Positions 35,870 through 43,873 of a stretch of DNA of 64,000 bases are shown here, one piece after another. A program made the translations under genes and the position numbers. The stretch spans positions 1 through 64,000 of the forward strand of contig JANYHM010000115.1 in assembly GCA_025359065.1 (NCBI GenBank). The letters run 5' to 3'. This DNA is from Synechococcales cyanobacterium GL140_1_metabinner_5_sub. Lineage in GTDB: Bacteria; Cyanobacteriota; Cyanobacteriia; Cyanobacteriales; Chamaesiphonaceae. How positions within the stretch are numbered: the stretch's first letter is position 1; every line of letters begins with the position of its first letter. Below the pieces are notes generated by a model that saw only the letters and a program-made list of their open reading frames with translations, was not told the DNA's origin and searched no databases.

Positions 35870-35873
35870 TTAA

Positions 35874-35908
35874 ATACTGTAGTGTGGGTACTGCCCACCC
35901 TACGGTAT
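35874..35908. repeat. Palindromic GTAG(G/T)GTGGGCACTGCCCAC-type repeat, copy 1
   Basis: GTAGTGTGGG and its near-complement CCCACCCTAC flank TACTG, extended by ATAC/GTAT arms. It resembles the second copy at 61823-61851 and a repeat common in cyanobacterial intergenic regions. It lies between the stops of two convergent reading frames and could terminate both. Confidence 0.7.
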
Positions 35909-36183
35909 TATTTGCGATCGGTTCTTTGGATCATCCACCAGCGATAGACGATCGAACCACCCGCAGCCACCATACCTAGTATGAATGGAGTGCCGATCGC
36001 ATTTACTCCGCCCAGTAAAGCACTTACTGCTCCAGCGGTAATAATTAATTTGGTAATTGGTTCTTTGTCGTAAAAAGACTTCACTGATAGCAGCTTGGTA
36101 AAGGGGGCATGGTAAACATTATTAACATACCCAAAAGCCGTTAGCGCAAACCGAGCAGCGTCAAAAGACCAGAACCGGTAAAT
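35908..36183 (-). CDS. Unannotated reading frame lacking an ATG, behind hli (up to 91 aa)
   Basis: The frame between the in-frame TGA at 36187-36189 and the TAA at 35908-35910 encodes protein-like sequence: YRFWSFDAARFALTAFGYV, then YHAPFTKLLSVKSFYDKEP, then two hydrophobic helices (LIITAGAVSALLGGVNAIG and PFILGMVAAGGSIVYRWW) and a basic tail. No ATG occurs before the last helix. Possible starts are ATT 36183, inside the hli coding region, or GTG 36084 (58 residues). It overlaps hli by up to 43 bases in the -1 frame. It could use a rare start, translational coupling or frameshifting, or be a 5'-decayed gene. I do not recognise the family. Confidence 0.5.
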   Translation of the reverse strand: MYRFWSFDAARFALTAFGYVNNVYHAPFTKLLSVKSFYDKEPITKLIITAGAVSALLGGVNAIGTPFILGMVAAGGSIVYRWWMIQRTDRK

Positions 36184-36311
36184 ACTTCAAGTACTAGCAG
36201 TGAAGCGAAACCAATCATCGCTGCACGGCCATTCAATGTTTCGGTCGCACGGCTAAATCCAAACTTTGGCTGAGAAATTTGGGGTAAGGTTTTAGGCTGA
36301 GGAATATTCAT
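36141..36311 (-). CDS. hli: High-light-inducible protein (Hli/Scp, one-helix CAB-like)
   Basis: This 56-residue protein was found by translating the minus strand by hand. It has a proline-rich N-terminus, then RATETLNGRAAMIGFASLLV. The ExxNxR chlorophyll-binding motif (E24, N27, R29) starts the single thylakoid-spanning helix, which ends LEVFTGSGLLTLLGLR. Hli proteins bind chlorophyll and carotenoid, quench excess energy and help photosystem II repair under strong light. The start at 36311 is the only ATG that fits. It is divergent from nothing nearby and lies upstream of raf1 on the opposite side of a ~58-base gap. Confidence 0.88.
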   Translation of the reverse strand: MNIPQPKTLPQISQPKFGFSRATETLNGRAAMIGFASLLVLEVFTGSGLLTLLGLR

Positions 36312-36369
36312 GGCTTCGGTCGCAATATTTACATTTTGTGACTATCCTACCATCTCCCCAGATGCCAGA

Positions 36370-37431
36370 CTATTCTTCGATCTGCCACAGGTCATGTTGA
36401 TCGCCAGTGGCCAGCATCCGCTTGGGTCGCAGTACCAAAACCAGTTGACCAATAATTGGCTCAGTGGGAGCAGTGGAAAAGTAATCAATTACCAGTTCAC
36501 CTGCTCGATCGATCATGAAATATTTAAAATCATTCCATTCGGTGATGCCTCGATCGATGAGCATTAGCAGCTCTTCGTCTACATCGGCATCTTTGATTAG
36601 CTCTTGATTGGTCTGAAATACGACTATTGGATCGATCGCCGAAATCACCATTTGCCAACCAGGTAAACCCACCCAGCGTTTCCAATCGGTATTCACCAGG
36701 CTAAAAGCGCCCACTGCTGTCGCCCGAGGAATCGCGGCTACATCGGCAGTTTTTAATGGTAATTTACCAGCCACGGGTAAAAACCGAGGTAGTTCTTCAT
36801 CGCTTTCTAGGCGATACAAAGGCAGCTTCGGATTAGCACGCTCAGGTTGGTTCAAGCTGCTCAAGAGCTTCTCGATTTGTTGACGAGCGCTGTTGCTGTG
36901 AGCAAACAGCAAGCCCCGCGCCACCAAGCGGGTCTTCTCCATCAAATCATGCTGTTGGCTGGCATAGCGCCAATATTGATAGGCCACTGCATCGCCGGGA
37001 TGAGCGGTAAAACCGCTAGGTAACTGACGTAAATCTGCGTAGTCCTTAGTGGCCTTGGCTACTTCCTTAGCATTTTCGGAATTGAGACTGCGATCGACCA
37101 AAAAATCTGCCACTGCCGCCCGATCTTTTTTACTCAAGATCCGCAGCTCATACAGGCTATCGCTGCCCACTCGGGTAAAGTGAGTGGTTGTAGCTGGCTG
37201 TACGCCAATTTCTTCCATGCTGGCAAAAACTTGAGCAGCCACCATTAATTGATTTTGATGGATTGGCTCAAAGCCGCTAGCCTCAAAAATTTGCTGTTGA
37301 TTGTAACCAGTCTTTTGTAACTGTTGACAGTCTTGACCCCATTGCACCCAAGTCCCCTCTTTCCGGCGGAGACGGAGCAAGACAACTTCAGGATCAAATT
37401 CGGTAGCTGGAGTAGAGGTAGTATCGTTCAC
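36370..37431 (-). CDS. raf1: Rubisco accumulation factor 1
   Basis: This 353-residue protein has the Raf1 layout. The N-terminal alpha domain contains LLRLRRKEGTWVQWGQDCQ, LQKTGYNQQQIFEASGFEP and FQ/SMEEIG-type helices. VGSDSLYELRILSKKDRAAVADF leads to a flexible linker. The C-terminal beta-sandwich dimerisation domain contains LPLYRLESDEELPRFLPVAGKLP and VLVLRPKRM. Raf1 clamps folded RbcL dimers after GroEL release and guides L8 core assembly. It lies 50 bases downstream of mraY on the same strand. Confidence 0.9.
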   Translation of the reverse strand: MNDTTSTPATEFDPEVVLLRLRRKEGTWVQWGQDCQQLQKTGYNQQQIFEASGFEPIHQNQLMVAAQVFASMEEIGVQPATTTHFTRVGSDSLYELRILSKKDRAAVADFLVDRSLNSENAKEVAKATKDYADLRQLPSGFTAHPGDAVAYQYWRYASQQHDLMEKTRLVARGLLFAHSNSARQQIEKLLSSLNQPERANPKLPLYRLESDEELPRFLPVAGKLPLKTADVAAIPRATAVGAFSLVNTDWKRWVGLPGWQMVISAIDPIVVFQTNQELIKDADVDEELLMLIDRGITEWNDFKYFMIDRAGELVIDYFSTAPTEPIIGQLVLVLRPKRMLATGDQHDLWQIEE

Positions 37432-37480
37432 AGGATGTTGTGCAGCTATTGCAGATTAAGTTCACGAAACATTGGAGCAG

Positions 37481-38578
37481 CTAGTTCATTGGGTGGCTCC
37501 ACCACGCGAGCACCGCCAAAATCAGATTAATTAAGTAGAAGGTTCCAACGACCTGGGTTTCTTTCCAGCCGCCAAGTTCTAAATGGTGATGAAAAGGAGC
37601 CATCCGAAACAGTCGTTTGCCTTTGCCATCAGCGTCTTTAGTAGCTTTGTAGTAGCTGACTTGGGCAATTACCGACAGAGCTTCGATAAAGAAAATACCG
37701 CTAATTATGAACAGTGCCCATAAATTATTGGTGATAATGCCCACCGCACCTAGAGCGCCACCTAGGGCTAAGGAACCAGTATCGCCCATAAAGACGCTGG
37801 CTTTGTTACGATTGTGTACCAAAAAGCCCAGATAAGCGCCGCTCAGACAAACGCAAAAAATCGCAATCTGGGGGAATTTCACACCGGTCACTGCTGCCAT
37901 CGTCAACAGGGCGATCGATCCAGTGCCACCAGCAAGACCATCCACACCATCAGTCAAGTTGGTAGCGTTACTTTCTGCTAACAGCACAAATATGGCCAGC
38001 CCCCAAAAAAACAGACCAAAAGGCAAAACACCAAAAGGCAAGACTACTGAGGTAATACTAGCTGTCTTGGTCAAGTAAGCCCATAGGCAAAACAGGCCAG
38101 CCGCGCCCATTTGCAAGCCTAGCTTGCCCTTAGGAGACAAACCTTCGTTTTTACGGTTGCTTAAGCTCTTCCAATCATCGACTCCTCCGATTGCCAGATA
38201 GCTAGCTGTCATTAAAGACAAAGCTATTACATCCATGTTAAAACGTGACCAAACAATGGCAATCAACAGACCCGTGGGCACTACGAACACGCCACCCATA
38301 GTGGGTGTGCCAGCTTTTTTTAAGTGGGCTTGAGGTCCATCTTCCCGGATAAATTGCCCCATTTTAAGTTGACCGAGCTTGGGTACAGCTACAAACCCGA
38401 TCGCGGCAACCGCCGCCACAGTAATGACAAAAGGGAAGGTCAGAGCAATTTCTAGTCGAAGATGGTTCCTAAACCAGTAATCCAAAAAGACAGTGGCAGC
38501 CATGAGTGTGGCAGCAATGGCACATAGTAGCTGGGAGCCAGTGGGGCTAAAGCTGCTAGCAGAGGCTTTCTCGTTCAT
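37481..38578 (-). CDS. mraY: Phospho-N-acetylmuramoyl-pentapeptide-transferase
   Basis: This 365-residue polytopic enzyme of peptidoglycan synthesis transfers phospho-MurNAc-pentapeptide from UDP to undecaprenyl phosphate, giving lipid I. Hallmarks are KKAGTPTMGGV, GGVDDWKSLSNRKNEGLSPK (DD motif), ESNATNLTDGVDGLAGG and APFHHHLELGGWKETQVV. About ten transmembrane helices are apparent. It stands without the usual mur/fts cluster, as is common in cyanobacteria. Confidence 0.95.
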   Translation of the reverse strand: MNEKASASSFSPTGSQLLCAIAATLMAATVFLDYWFRNHLRLEIALTFPFVITVAAVAAIGFVAVPKLGQLKMGQFIREDGPQAHLKKAGTPTMGGVFVVPTGLLIAIVWSRFNMDVIALSLMTASYLAIGGVDDWKSLSNRKNEGLSPKGKLGLQMGAAGLFCLWAYLTKTASITSVVLPFGVLPFGLFFWGLAIFVLLAESNATNLTDGVDGLAGGTGSIALLTMAAVTGVKFPQIAIFCVCLSGAYLGFLVHNRNKASVFMGDTGSLALGGALGAVGIITNNLWALFIISGIFFIEALSVIAQVSYYKATKDADGKGKRLFRMAPFHHHLELGGWKETQVVGTFYLINLILAVLAWWSHPMN

Positions 38579-38685
38579 AACTGAGTAAAAAGTGGATGTG
38601 GTGGCGCTAGAAATTTAGACGTTTAGAGATGCTGAGAAATCTGAATCCCTCTCGCCGATCGGGAGAGAGGAATCATCTAAACTAT

Positions 38686-38943
38686 TTAATCTTCGTCATC
38701 ATTGCTGTTGTTGCTGTCATCATCATCGTTGGCGGTATTGTCATAGTCACCTTCCATGAGATCGTCGGCAAAGTTATCCGGCGGAAATTCTGGCTGGGTA
38801 GTATCCCGATCATCTCGATCGATCAAGCGACCTTGTTCTTCGAGCCAGTCTAGAATAGATGTTTGTCTTCTGACCGGAATAACCGGAGCAGGCTGGTAGC
38901 GGGGACGCTCTGTTAGAGCAGGGTTATTGAATGGTTCGGACAT
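38686..38943 (-). CDS. DUF3134 family protein (cyanobacterial)
   Basis: This 85-residue protein starts MSEPFNNPALTERPRYQPAP and continues VIPVRRQTSILDWLEEQGRL, the conserved DUF3134 core. An unusually acidic tail of Asp/Asn residues follows (last ~20 residues, such as NDDDDSNNSNDDED). The start at 38943 is used. An in-frame extension to 39114 would run back into tRNA-Leu on the other strand and has no family match. Function unknown; the family is restricted to cyanobacteria as far as I know. Confidence 0.85.
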   Translation of the reverse strand: MSEPFNNPALTERPRYQPAPVIPVRRQTSILDWLEEQGRLIDRDDRDTTQPEFPPDNFADDLMEGDYDNTANDDDDSNNSNDDED

Positions 38944-39106
38944 GATTCGACATCTCCCAGAGTTGGCCGGTATCAAGTTTAGCACTAGGTTTACTTTAAG
39001 TGTATTGATTGAGCAGCCCTGCCGAGGTATTTTCGTGGAGATTTGTGAAGCATTGCTAAAATTGGCTGGGCAATCCGCCAGTTTGTATGATAGGTTAGTA
39101 GCATCT

Positions 39107-39186
39107 GCGGACATGGCGGAATGGTAGACGCGCTAGTCTTAGGAACTAGTACCTAGTGTGTGGGAGTTCGAGTCTCCCTGTCCGCA
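39107..39186 (+). tRNA. tRNA-Leu (UAG anticodon)
   Basis: This is an 80-base class II tRNA. The acceptor arms are GCGGACA (39107-39113) and TGTCCGC (39179-39185) with discriminator A. The D-arm region is TGGCGGAATGGTAGACGC, the anticodon stem-loop CTAGT-CTTAGGA-ACTAG carries TAG, the variable arm is long, and the T-loop is GTTCGAGTC. The 3' CCA is not encoded. Confidence 0.95.
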
Positions 39187-39268
39187 TAATCGATTGAGAT
39201 ACTCGGCTTTAACTAGAACTTGTTAGAGCTAAGTCTTATAAACAGTTTGAAAGGATAAGGTCAAGATT

Positions 39269-39499
39269 TTGAACGTGCGCGGTCGTAAAGTACGCATAGC
39301 CAGAAATACTATGTCTTATACCGGGCGCAGCTCCAAGCCGCGCATGTCTCGGAGACGTGCCTTGCCGGCTCATTTTTTGGCACCGGATGATAGCATGAGT
39401 GAAACAGCGCATTCTAGCGTGTATCCGGGTTTGGTAGACGAATTTGAGAATGACCAAGAAAATGAAGATCTACCAGAGATTGCTTATTTCTGGGATTAA
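39269..39499 (+). CDS. Hypothetical protein with basic N-half and acidic C-half, TTG start (76 aa)
   Basis: The frame starts at TTG 39269 behind AAGGATAAGG and ends five bases before pyrD. The N-terminal half is strongly basic (VRGRKVRIARNT, SSKPRMSRRRALPAHFLAP) and the C-terminal half acidic (DEFENDQENEDLPEIAYFWD). The first in-frame ATG is only at codon 15, which would remove part of the basic region. Codon choice looks genuine. Position suggests co-transcription with pyrD. I recognise no family; the basic tail could contact RNA or ribosomes (inference). Confidence 0.5.
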   Translation: MNVRGRKVRIARNTMSYTGRSSKPRMSRRRALPAHFLAPDDSMSETAHSSVYPGLVDEFENDQENEDLPEIAYFWD

Positions 39500-39504
39500 G
39501 ACCT

Positions 39505-40671
39505 TTGGACATTTATCAGCTTGCTTTGCGACCATTACTTTTTAATATTCTTAAGGCCGATCCGGAACAGGTGCATCGATCTGCCTTAGATTATTTGGCA
39601 ACTCTCGATCACAGTAAAACTTTTGGTTCAGATATTTTAAAAGCGAGCTGGCGACAGTGGTTTTGTCTTGAAGATCCTCGGTTGGAGCAAACTCTATGGG
39701 GCAAGCATTTTCTGAACCCGATCGGTCTAGCCGCAGGTTTCGATAAAGATGGAGTCGCCCCTGGTATTTGGCCAACTTTGGGCTTTGGCTTTTCGGAGTT
39801 AGGCACCGTAACTTATCACCCTCAGCCAGGTAATGATAAACCTCGGTTGTTTCGGCTTCCAGACGACTTGGCGGCCTTGAATAGAATGGGTTTCAATAAT
39901 CTGGGTAGTGAAGCGATGGCTGCTAGGTTAACTGATCGATTCTTTTGCAGAGACGCTTCGCCTAGCTCCTACCCCCTCGGCATAAATCTAGGCAAATCCA
40001 AAGTTACTGACGAAGCCAATGCTGCCGCTGACTATGCGGGTAGTTTTCAGCGGCTACAGAACTGCGGTGACTATTTTGTGGTGAATGTTAGCTCCCCCAA
40101 TACGCCGGGACTGCGCAATTTGCAGGCGGTAGACATGCTGGCTAAAATCGTGACTGCCATGCAGGAAATAAATAGATCGCGTCCTATTCTAGTTAAAATT
40201 GCTCCAGATTTGGCATGGGAAGATATTGCCGCCGTAGTAGAACTATCGCAGAATATGGAGTTGGCAGGAATTATCGCTACTAATACTACGATTGATAAAG
40301 CTTCATTAAATACCAAAATTCTCAAAGAAACCAGTAATTTATTGATCGATGAAGCTGGAGGAATTAGCGGTGCGCCTTTGCGCGATCGATCCACTGCGGT
40401 AATTCGCTATATTTACCAAACCAGCCAAGGACAACTACCAATCATCGGTGTAGGCGGAGTCTTTACCGCCGATGATGCCTGGGATAAAATTACCGCTGGC
40501 GCTAGCCTAGTGCAACTATATACTGGCTGGACTTACCAGGGCCCTTGGACAGTTCTTAGAATTCTGCAAGGATTATTGAACAAGTTAGAAGCCCATGGTT
40601 TAGAAAATATCGGGCAGGCGGTTGGATACGCCGAAAAAAATCTTGGCGTTCGGGCAGCTTCCACCTTGTGA
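39505..40671 (+). CDS. pyrD: Dihydroorotate dehydrogenase (quinone), class 2
   Basis: This 388-residue membrane-associated flavoenzyme of pyrimidine synthesis oxidises dihydroorotate to orotate with a quinone acceptor. The N-terminal helical extension (LLFNILKADPEQVHRSALDY) typical of class 2 precedes the barrel. Within the barrel are NPIGLAAGFDKDG, FGFSELGTVTYHPQPGN, FVVNVSSPNTPGLR (catalytic Ser), ILVKIAPDL, IIATNTTID, GGISGAPLRDRS and IIGVGGVFTADDAWDKI. The start codon is TTG at 39505. It probably shares a transcript with the small gene before it. Confidence 0.93.
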   Translation: MDIYQLALRPLLFNILKADPEQVHRSALDYLATLDHSKTFGSDILKASWRQWFCLEDPRLEQTLWGKHFLNPIGLAAGFDKDGVAPGIWPTLGFGFSELGTVTYHPQPGNDKPRLFRLPDDLAALNRMGFNNLGSEAMAARLTDRFFCRDASPSSYPLGINLGKSKVTDEANAAADYAGSFQRLQNCGDYFVVNVSSPNTPGLRNLQAVDMLAKIVTAMQEINRSRPILVKIAPDLAWEDIAAVVELSQNMELAGIIATNTTIDKASLNTKILKETSNLLIDEAGGISGAPLRDRSTAVIRYIYQTSQGQLPIIGVGGVFTADDAWDKITAGASLVQLYTGWTYQGPWTVLRILQGLLNKLEAHGLENIGQAVGYAEKNLGVRAASTL

Positions 40672-40727
40672 AATCGAACCTAAATAGTCGATGATAATAC
40701 ATTGACTCCTTTACCGCCGCTGCTGCC

Positions 40728-42356
40728 ATGACCGACGCAATTCTCCAGAACCTGAACACCGTCGGTAAATATAGCCAACAGCGCCCCATCTTGGCGGCGA
40801 TCGACATTGGCACTAACTCCCTGCACATGGTGATAGTCGAAATCAAACCAGAACTCCCCGCCTTCAGCGTCATCGCCCGGGAAAAAGACACCGTGCGCCT
40901 CGGCGATCGAGACCCCAATACCGGCAACTTAAATGCCGCAATCATGGAAAAAGCGATCGCCGCCCTTGGTCGCTATCAAACCATCGCTACCAGCCTTGGT
41001 GCCCAAGAAGTAATTGCTGTTGCCACCAGCGCCACCCGCGAAGCCCCCAATGGCCACGAATTTATTGACATGATTGATCGAGCTTTGGGGCTTAAAGTAG
41101 ATTTAATTTCGGGGGTAGAAGAAGCCCGCCGCATTTACTTGGGAGTGCTGTCGGGATTGGAGTTTGATAATATTCCGCGCATTTCGATTGACATTGGTGG
41201 CGGCTCTACCGAAATGATTTTGGGTGACAGTGAAGAACCTCGTACTCTCAGTAGCACTAAGATTGGTGCAGTCCGACTCACCAGTGAACTTGTGACCACC
41301 GATCCGATTAGCGACAAAGAATTCACCTATCTGCAAGCCTATATTTGTGGTCAGTTAGAACGATCGATCGAAGAAATTAAAGCTAACTTAAAACCCGGTG
41401 AACTACCGCAGATGGTGGGGACTTCGGGCACGATCGAAACTGCCTGTACGATTATTGGTCGCGAAAAAGCCGGGGTGTTACCCAGTCGTCTTCATGGTTT
41501 TCAGCTTCAGCGTAAAGATGTAGAACAATTAGTGCAAAAAATGCGGCGGCTCAGTTTGGTCGAACGTAGTCAAGTTCCTGGCCTGTCTGAACGCCGTGCC
41601 GAAATTATTCTGCCGGGACTGTTGATTTTGTTGGAGGCAATGAATGCTCTTCAGATGGAGAGTTTACTGCTTTGTGAGCGTAGCTTGCGTGAGGGAGTAA
41701 TTGTCGATTGGATGTTATCTCATGGTTTAGTCGAAGACCGTCTGCGCTATCAAAGTTCAATTAAAGAGCGCAGCACGCTCAAAATTGCTGATAAATATGG
41801 GGTAGATATTCGCCATGGTCAAAAGGTGGCGGAGTTGGCAGTAGAAATCTTTAACTATATGCAAACCGAAAATCTCCATAGTCATGCCCCAGATGCTCGT
41901 CGCTATTTATGGAGTGCGGCTATTTTGCATAACAGTGGGCATTTTGTCAGTCACACGTCACATCACAAGCATTCTTATTATTTAATTCGCTACGGTGAAT
42001 TGTTAGGATACAACGAATTAGAAATTGAAATTATTGCTAATTTGGCTCGTTATCACCGTAAAACCATGCCTAAGAAAAAGCATGAAGACTATCAAAGTTT
42101 ATCCCGCGAAAACAAGCTGCTGGTGTGTCAGTTAGGGTCAATTTTACGGGTGGCAATTGCGCTCGATCGACGGACGATCGGAGCTGTCCAAGAAATTAAA
42201 TGTGATTTCCAATCTGCTACAGGCACATTCAATCTTCAGCTATCGCCCACCACTGCACATGATGATTGTCATCTAGAACTATGGAGCTTAGATTTCAAAA
42301 AATCTTGGTTTGAGCAAGAATTCAACATGAAGTTAATGGCTCAAGTTGTAGGTTAG
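40728..42356 (+). CDS. ppx: Exopolyphosphatase / Ppx-GppA family phosphatase with HD-like C-terminal domain
   Basis: This 542-residue protein of the actin-like ATPase superfamily has phosphate-1 motif AAIDIGTNSLHMVIVEI, AVATSATREAPNG, ISIDIGGGSTEMILGD (phosphate-2) and GTSGTIETAC. The C-terminal ~200 residues are helical and HD-type (ILHNSGHFVSHTSHHKHSYY and IANLARYHRKTMPKKKHED). It degrades polyphosphate from chain ends, or guanosine pentaphosphate in the GppA branch; length and domain layout favour Ppx. The PPK2 gene at the right edge is a possible metabolic partner. Confidence 0.9.
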   Translation: MTDAILQNLNTVGKYSQQRPILAAIDIGTNSLHMVIVEIKPELPAFSVIAREKDTVRLGDRDPNTGNLNAAIMEKAIAALGRYQTIATSLGAQEVIAVATSATREAPNGHEFIDMIDRALGLKVDLISGVEEARRIYLGVLSGLEFDNIPRISIDIGGGSTEMILGDSEEPRTLSSTKIGAVRLTSELVTTDPISDKEFTYLQAYICGQLERSIEEIKANLKPGELPQMVGTSGTIETACTIIGREKAGVLPSRLHGFQLQRKDVEQLVQKMRRLSLVERSQVPGLSERRAEIILPGLLILLEAMNALQMESLLLCERSLREGVIVDWMLSHGLVEDRLRYQSSIKERSTLKIADKYGVDIRHGQKVAELAVEIFNYMQTENLHSHAPDARRYLWSAAILHNSGHFVSHTSHHKHSYYLIRYGELLGYNELEIEIIANLARYHRKTMPKKKHEDYQSLSRENKLLVCQLGSILRVAIALDRRTIGAVQEIKCDFQSATGTFNLQLSPTTAHDDCHLELWSLDFKKSWFEQEFNMKLMAQVVG

Positions 42357-42397
42357 CCGGTTCGCTTGCATTAGAGCTGATCAACGCAAAATCAATC

Positions 42398-42967
42398 TTA
42401 TTTCCCGGCATTTTTTCTCATACTGCTTAGCTCTTCCTCTGCTTCCCAGCGCAAAAACTGCGCATCCAAAGGATCACTGGCATCTAAGCGAGTTTTTTGG
42501 TCGCCTAGGGGAGTTGCTGGAGCTTGCCAAGCCGCGTTGCTGCTAGTGGCAGCCTGCACTTCTGCGGCCTTTAGCGCCAACTCCTGACGGCGTAGCTTAA
42601 TATCTTCTAACAGCTTAGTGCCCTGAGCCGTGCGGTCTTTGACCCCCTGCATTTTGCCCCAAAGCTGATTGCCTTGACGCAGCAAAGAATCTACCCGTTC
42701 TTGAGCCGCCGTCGCCAAATCTTGCTTACCCGCTGCTTCGGCCTTACCGACCCGCTCATGCCAGCTCTTAATTTCTTGAGCTGTCGTTAACACTTCAGAT
42801 TGAATTTGCTTTTCCTGCTGCCGCAAATCTAGCAGCAAATTTACCGTATCCGATTCCTGCTGCTGTAACTGCTCTTCCATCACCTGAATTTGCAGATGTG
42901 GATTCTTACTCATGAAGTCGTCTAGCTGGGTTTCTAGAAACCGCTTCATGTCATCAAATAGTCCCAT
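42398..42967 (-). CDS. TIGR04376 family coiled-coil protein (PspA/IM30-like)
   Basis: This 189-residue, almost entirely helical protein starts MGLFDDMKRFLETQLDDFM. Long Gln/Glu-rich coiled-coil helices follow (VMEEQLQQQESDTVNLLLDL, QEIKSWHERVGKAEAAGKQD, RVDSLLRQGNQLWGKMQGVK). The MGLF.D start and helix pattern recall PspA/Vipp1, but the protein is shorter; it matches the cyanobacterial TIGR04376 family as I recall it. Likely membrane-associated scaffold; function unproven. It lies 12 bases after the membrane-anchored protein gene, so the two are co-transcribed. Confidence 0.75.
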   Translation of the reverse strand: MGLFDDMKRFLETQLDDFMSKNPHLQIQVMEEQLQQQESDTVNLLLDLRQQEKQIQSEVLTTAQEIKSWHERVGKAEAAGKQDLATAAQERVDSLLRQGNQLWGKMQGVKDRTAQGTKLLEDIKLRRQELALKAAEVQAATSSNAAWQAPATPLGDQKTRLDASDPLDAQFLRWEAEEELSSMRKNAGK

Positions 42968-42979
42968 ATTGGCTGCCTG

Positions 42980-43723
42980 TTAAAAACTTTGACCTACTTT
43001 TAAGCTGCGAATCTCACCGTTATCTCGCTTGATAATCACCTCATTATCTACTGGATTGATCACCGTAGTTAGTGCCCAGCCAGTATTCCCAATCTTGTCA
43101 CCGCCCTTAAGCTGTTGCAGCTTGCCCTCGATCGAGAACTCTGCCATCAGCGGGCTACCTTGAATCACCCTAGCCAAACTGGCACCGGTGGCTGCGGAAG
43201 GAGCAGTGGGCAGAGCCGCAGCAGCCGGTGGATTTGGGATGGAAATTTGACCGCCGGTAGCTTTGCCTTCTACTTTGCTGATGCCCCGGCGGAGATAATC
43301 GGCAAACTGTACATCACCATTGGCTGCCGAATTTAATGAAGGCATATTAGGTAAAGTCACTTTACCCTGACGAGCCAAGAACCATAAACCGCCGCCGACG
43401 GCGATCGACACCAAACCTAGACCAAATATCACCGTGCGCCAAGTATTCTTCTGAGGAGTTGGCGGTAAAGTAACGTCTATAGAAGCCGGAGTGGGGTTTT
43501 CGCCATGTACCCGAATATCTGGGGGTAATTGAGGATAAGTGGAAGTGGTCTTGACTGTTGGGGCTTTACTAGCAGACAAAGCAGCTTTTCGCTCCTGATC
43601 ATCCCCACTGAGCAGTCCTTCAATATCTGAAAACAGCTCATCCATCACCCGATCGGCGTGGTTGCTTACAACTTTAGAAATACTTTTGGGGCTGTCGGTG
43701 GAGTCTACGGAGTTGGAAGACAT
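42980..43723 (-). CDS. Single-pass membrane protein with periplasmic beta-domain, unknown function
   Basis: This is a 247-residue protein. Residues 1-90 are a hydrophilic cytoplasmic part containing HADRVMDELFSDIEGLLSGD. One transmembrane helix (TVIFGLGLVSIAVGGGLWFL, ~92-112) follows, then a Pro/Ala-rich linker and a C-terminal small beta-domain (FSIEGKLQQLKGGDKIGNTG, then NEVIIKRDNGEIRSLKVGQSF). The C-terminal pattern resembles PilP/GspC-like periplasmic domains seen in cyanobacterial hypothetical proteins. It is first in a two-gene unit with the TIGR04376 coiled-coil protein, suggesting a joint envelope role (inference). Confidence 0.65.
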   Translation of the reverse strand: MSSNSVDSTDSPKSISKVVSNHADRVMDELFSDIEGLLSGDDQERKAALSASKAPTVKTTSTYPQLPPDIRVHGENPTPASIDVTLPPTPQKNTWRTVIFGLGLVSIAVGGGLWFLARQGKVTLPNMPSLNSAANGDVQFADYLRRGISKVEGKATGGQISIPNPPAAAALPTAPSAATGASLARVIQGSPLMAEFSIEGKLQQLKGGDKIGNTGWALTTVINPVDNEVIIKRDNGEIRSLKVGQSF

Positions 43724-43873
43724 AACAAATTAATTCCTTGCAAATACATCCTGGCGATCTTCTACAAATGTTAGCGGAGATTCGATCGATCCGGTCAATC
43801 TAATTTAGCGAAATTGCCGACTTGCTTTTCTATTCGTTAGCTCGAAACAGCCAAAACCTACTGTAGAAAATGA

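Noticed and set aside
38944-39114. Extension of the DUF3134 frame back to 39114
   Set aside because: It reaches into tRNA-Leu on the opposite strand and lacks any family counterpart.
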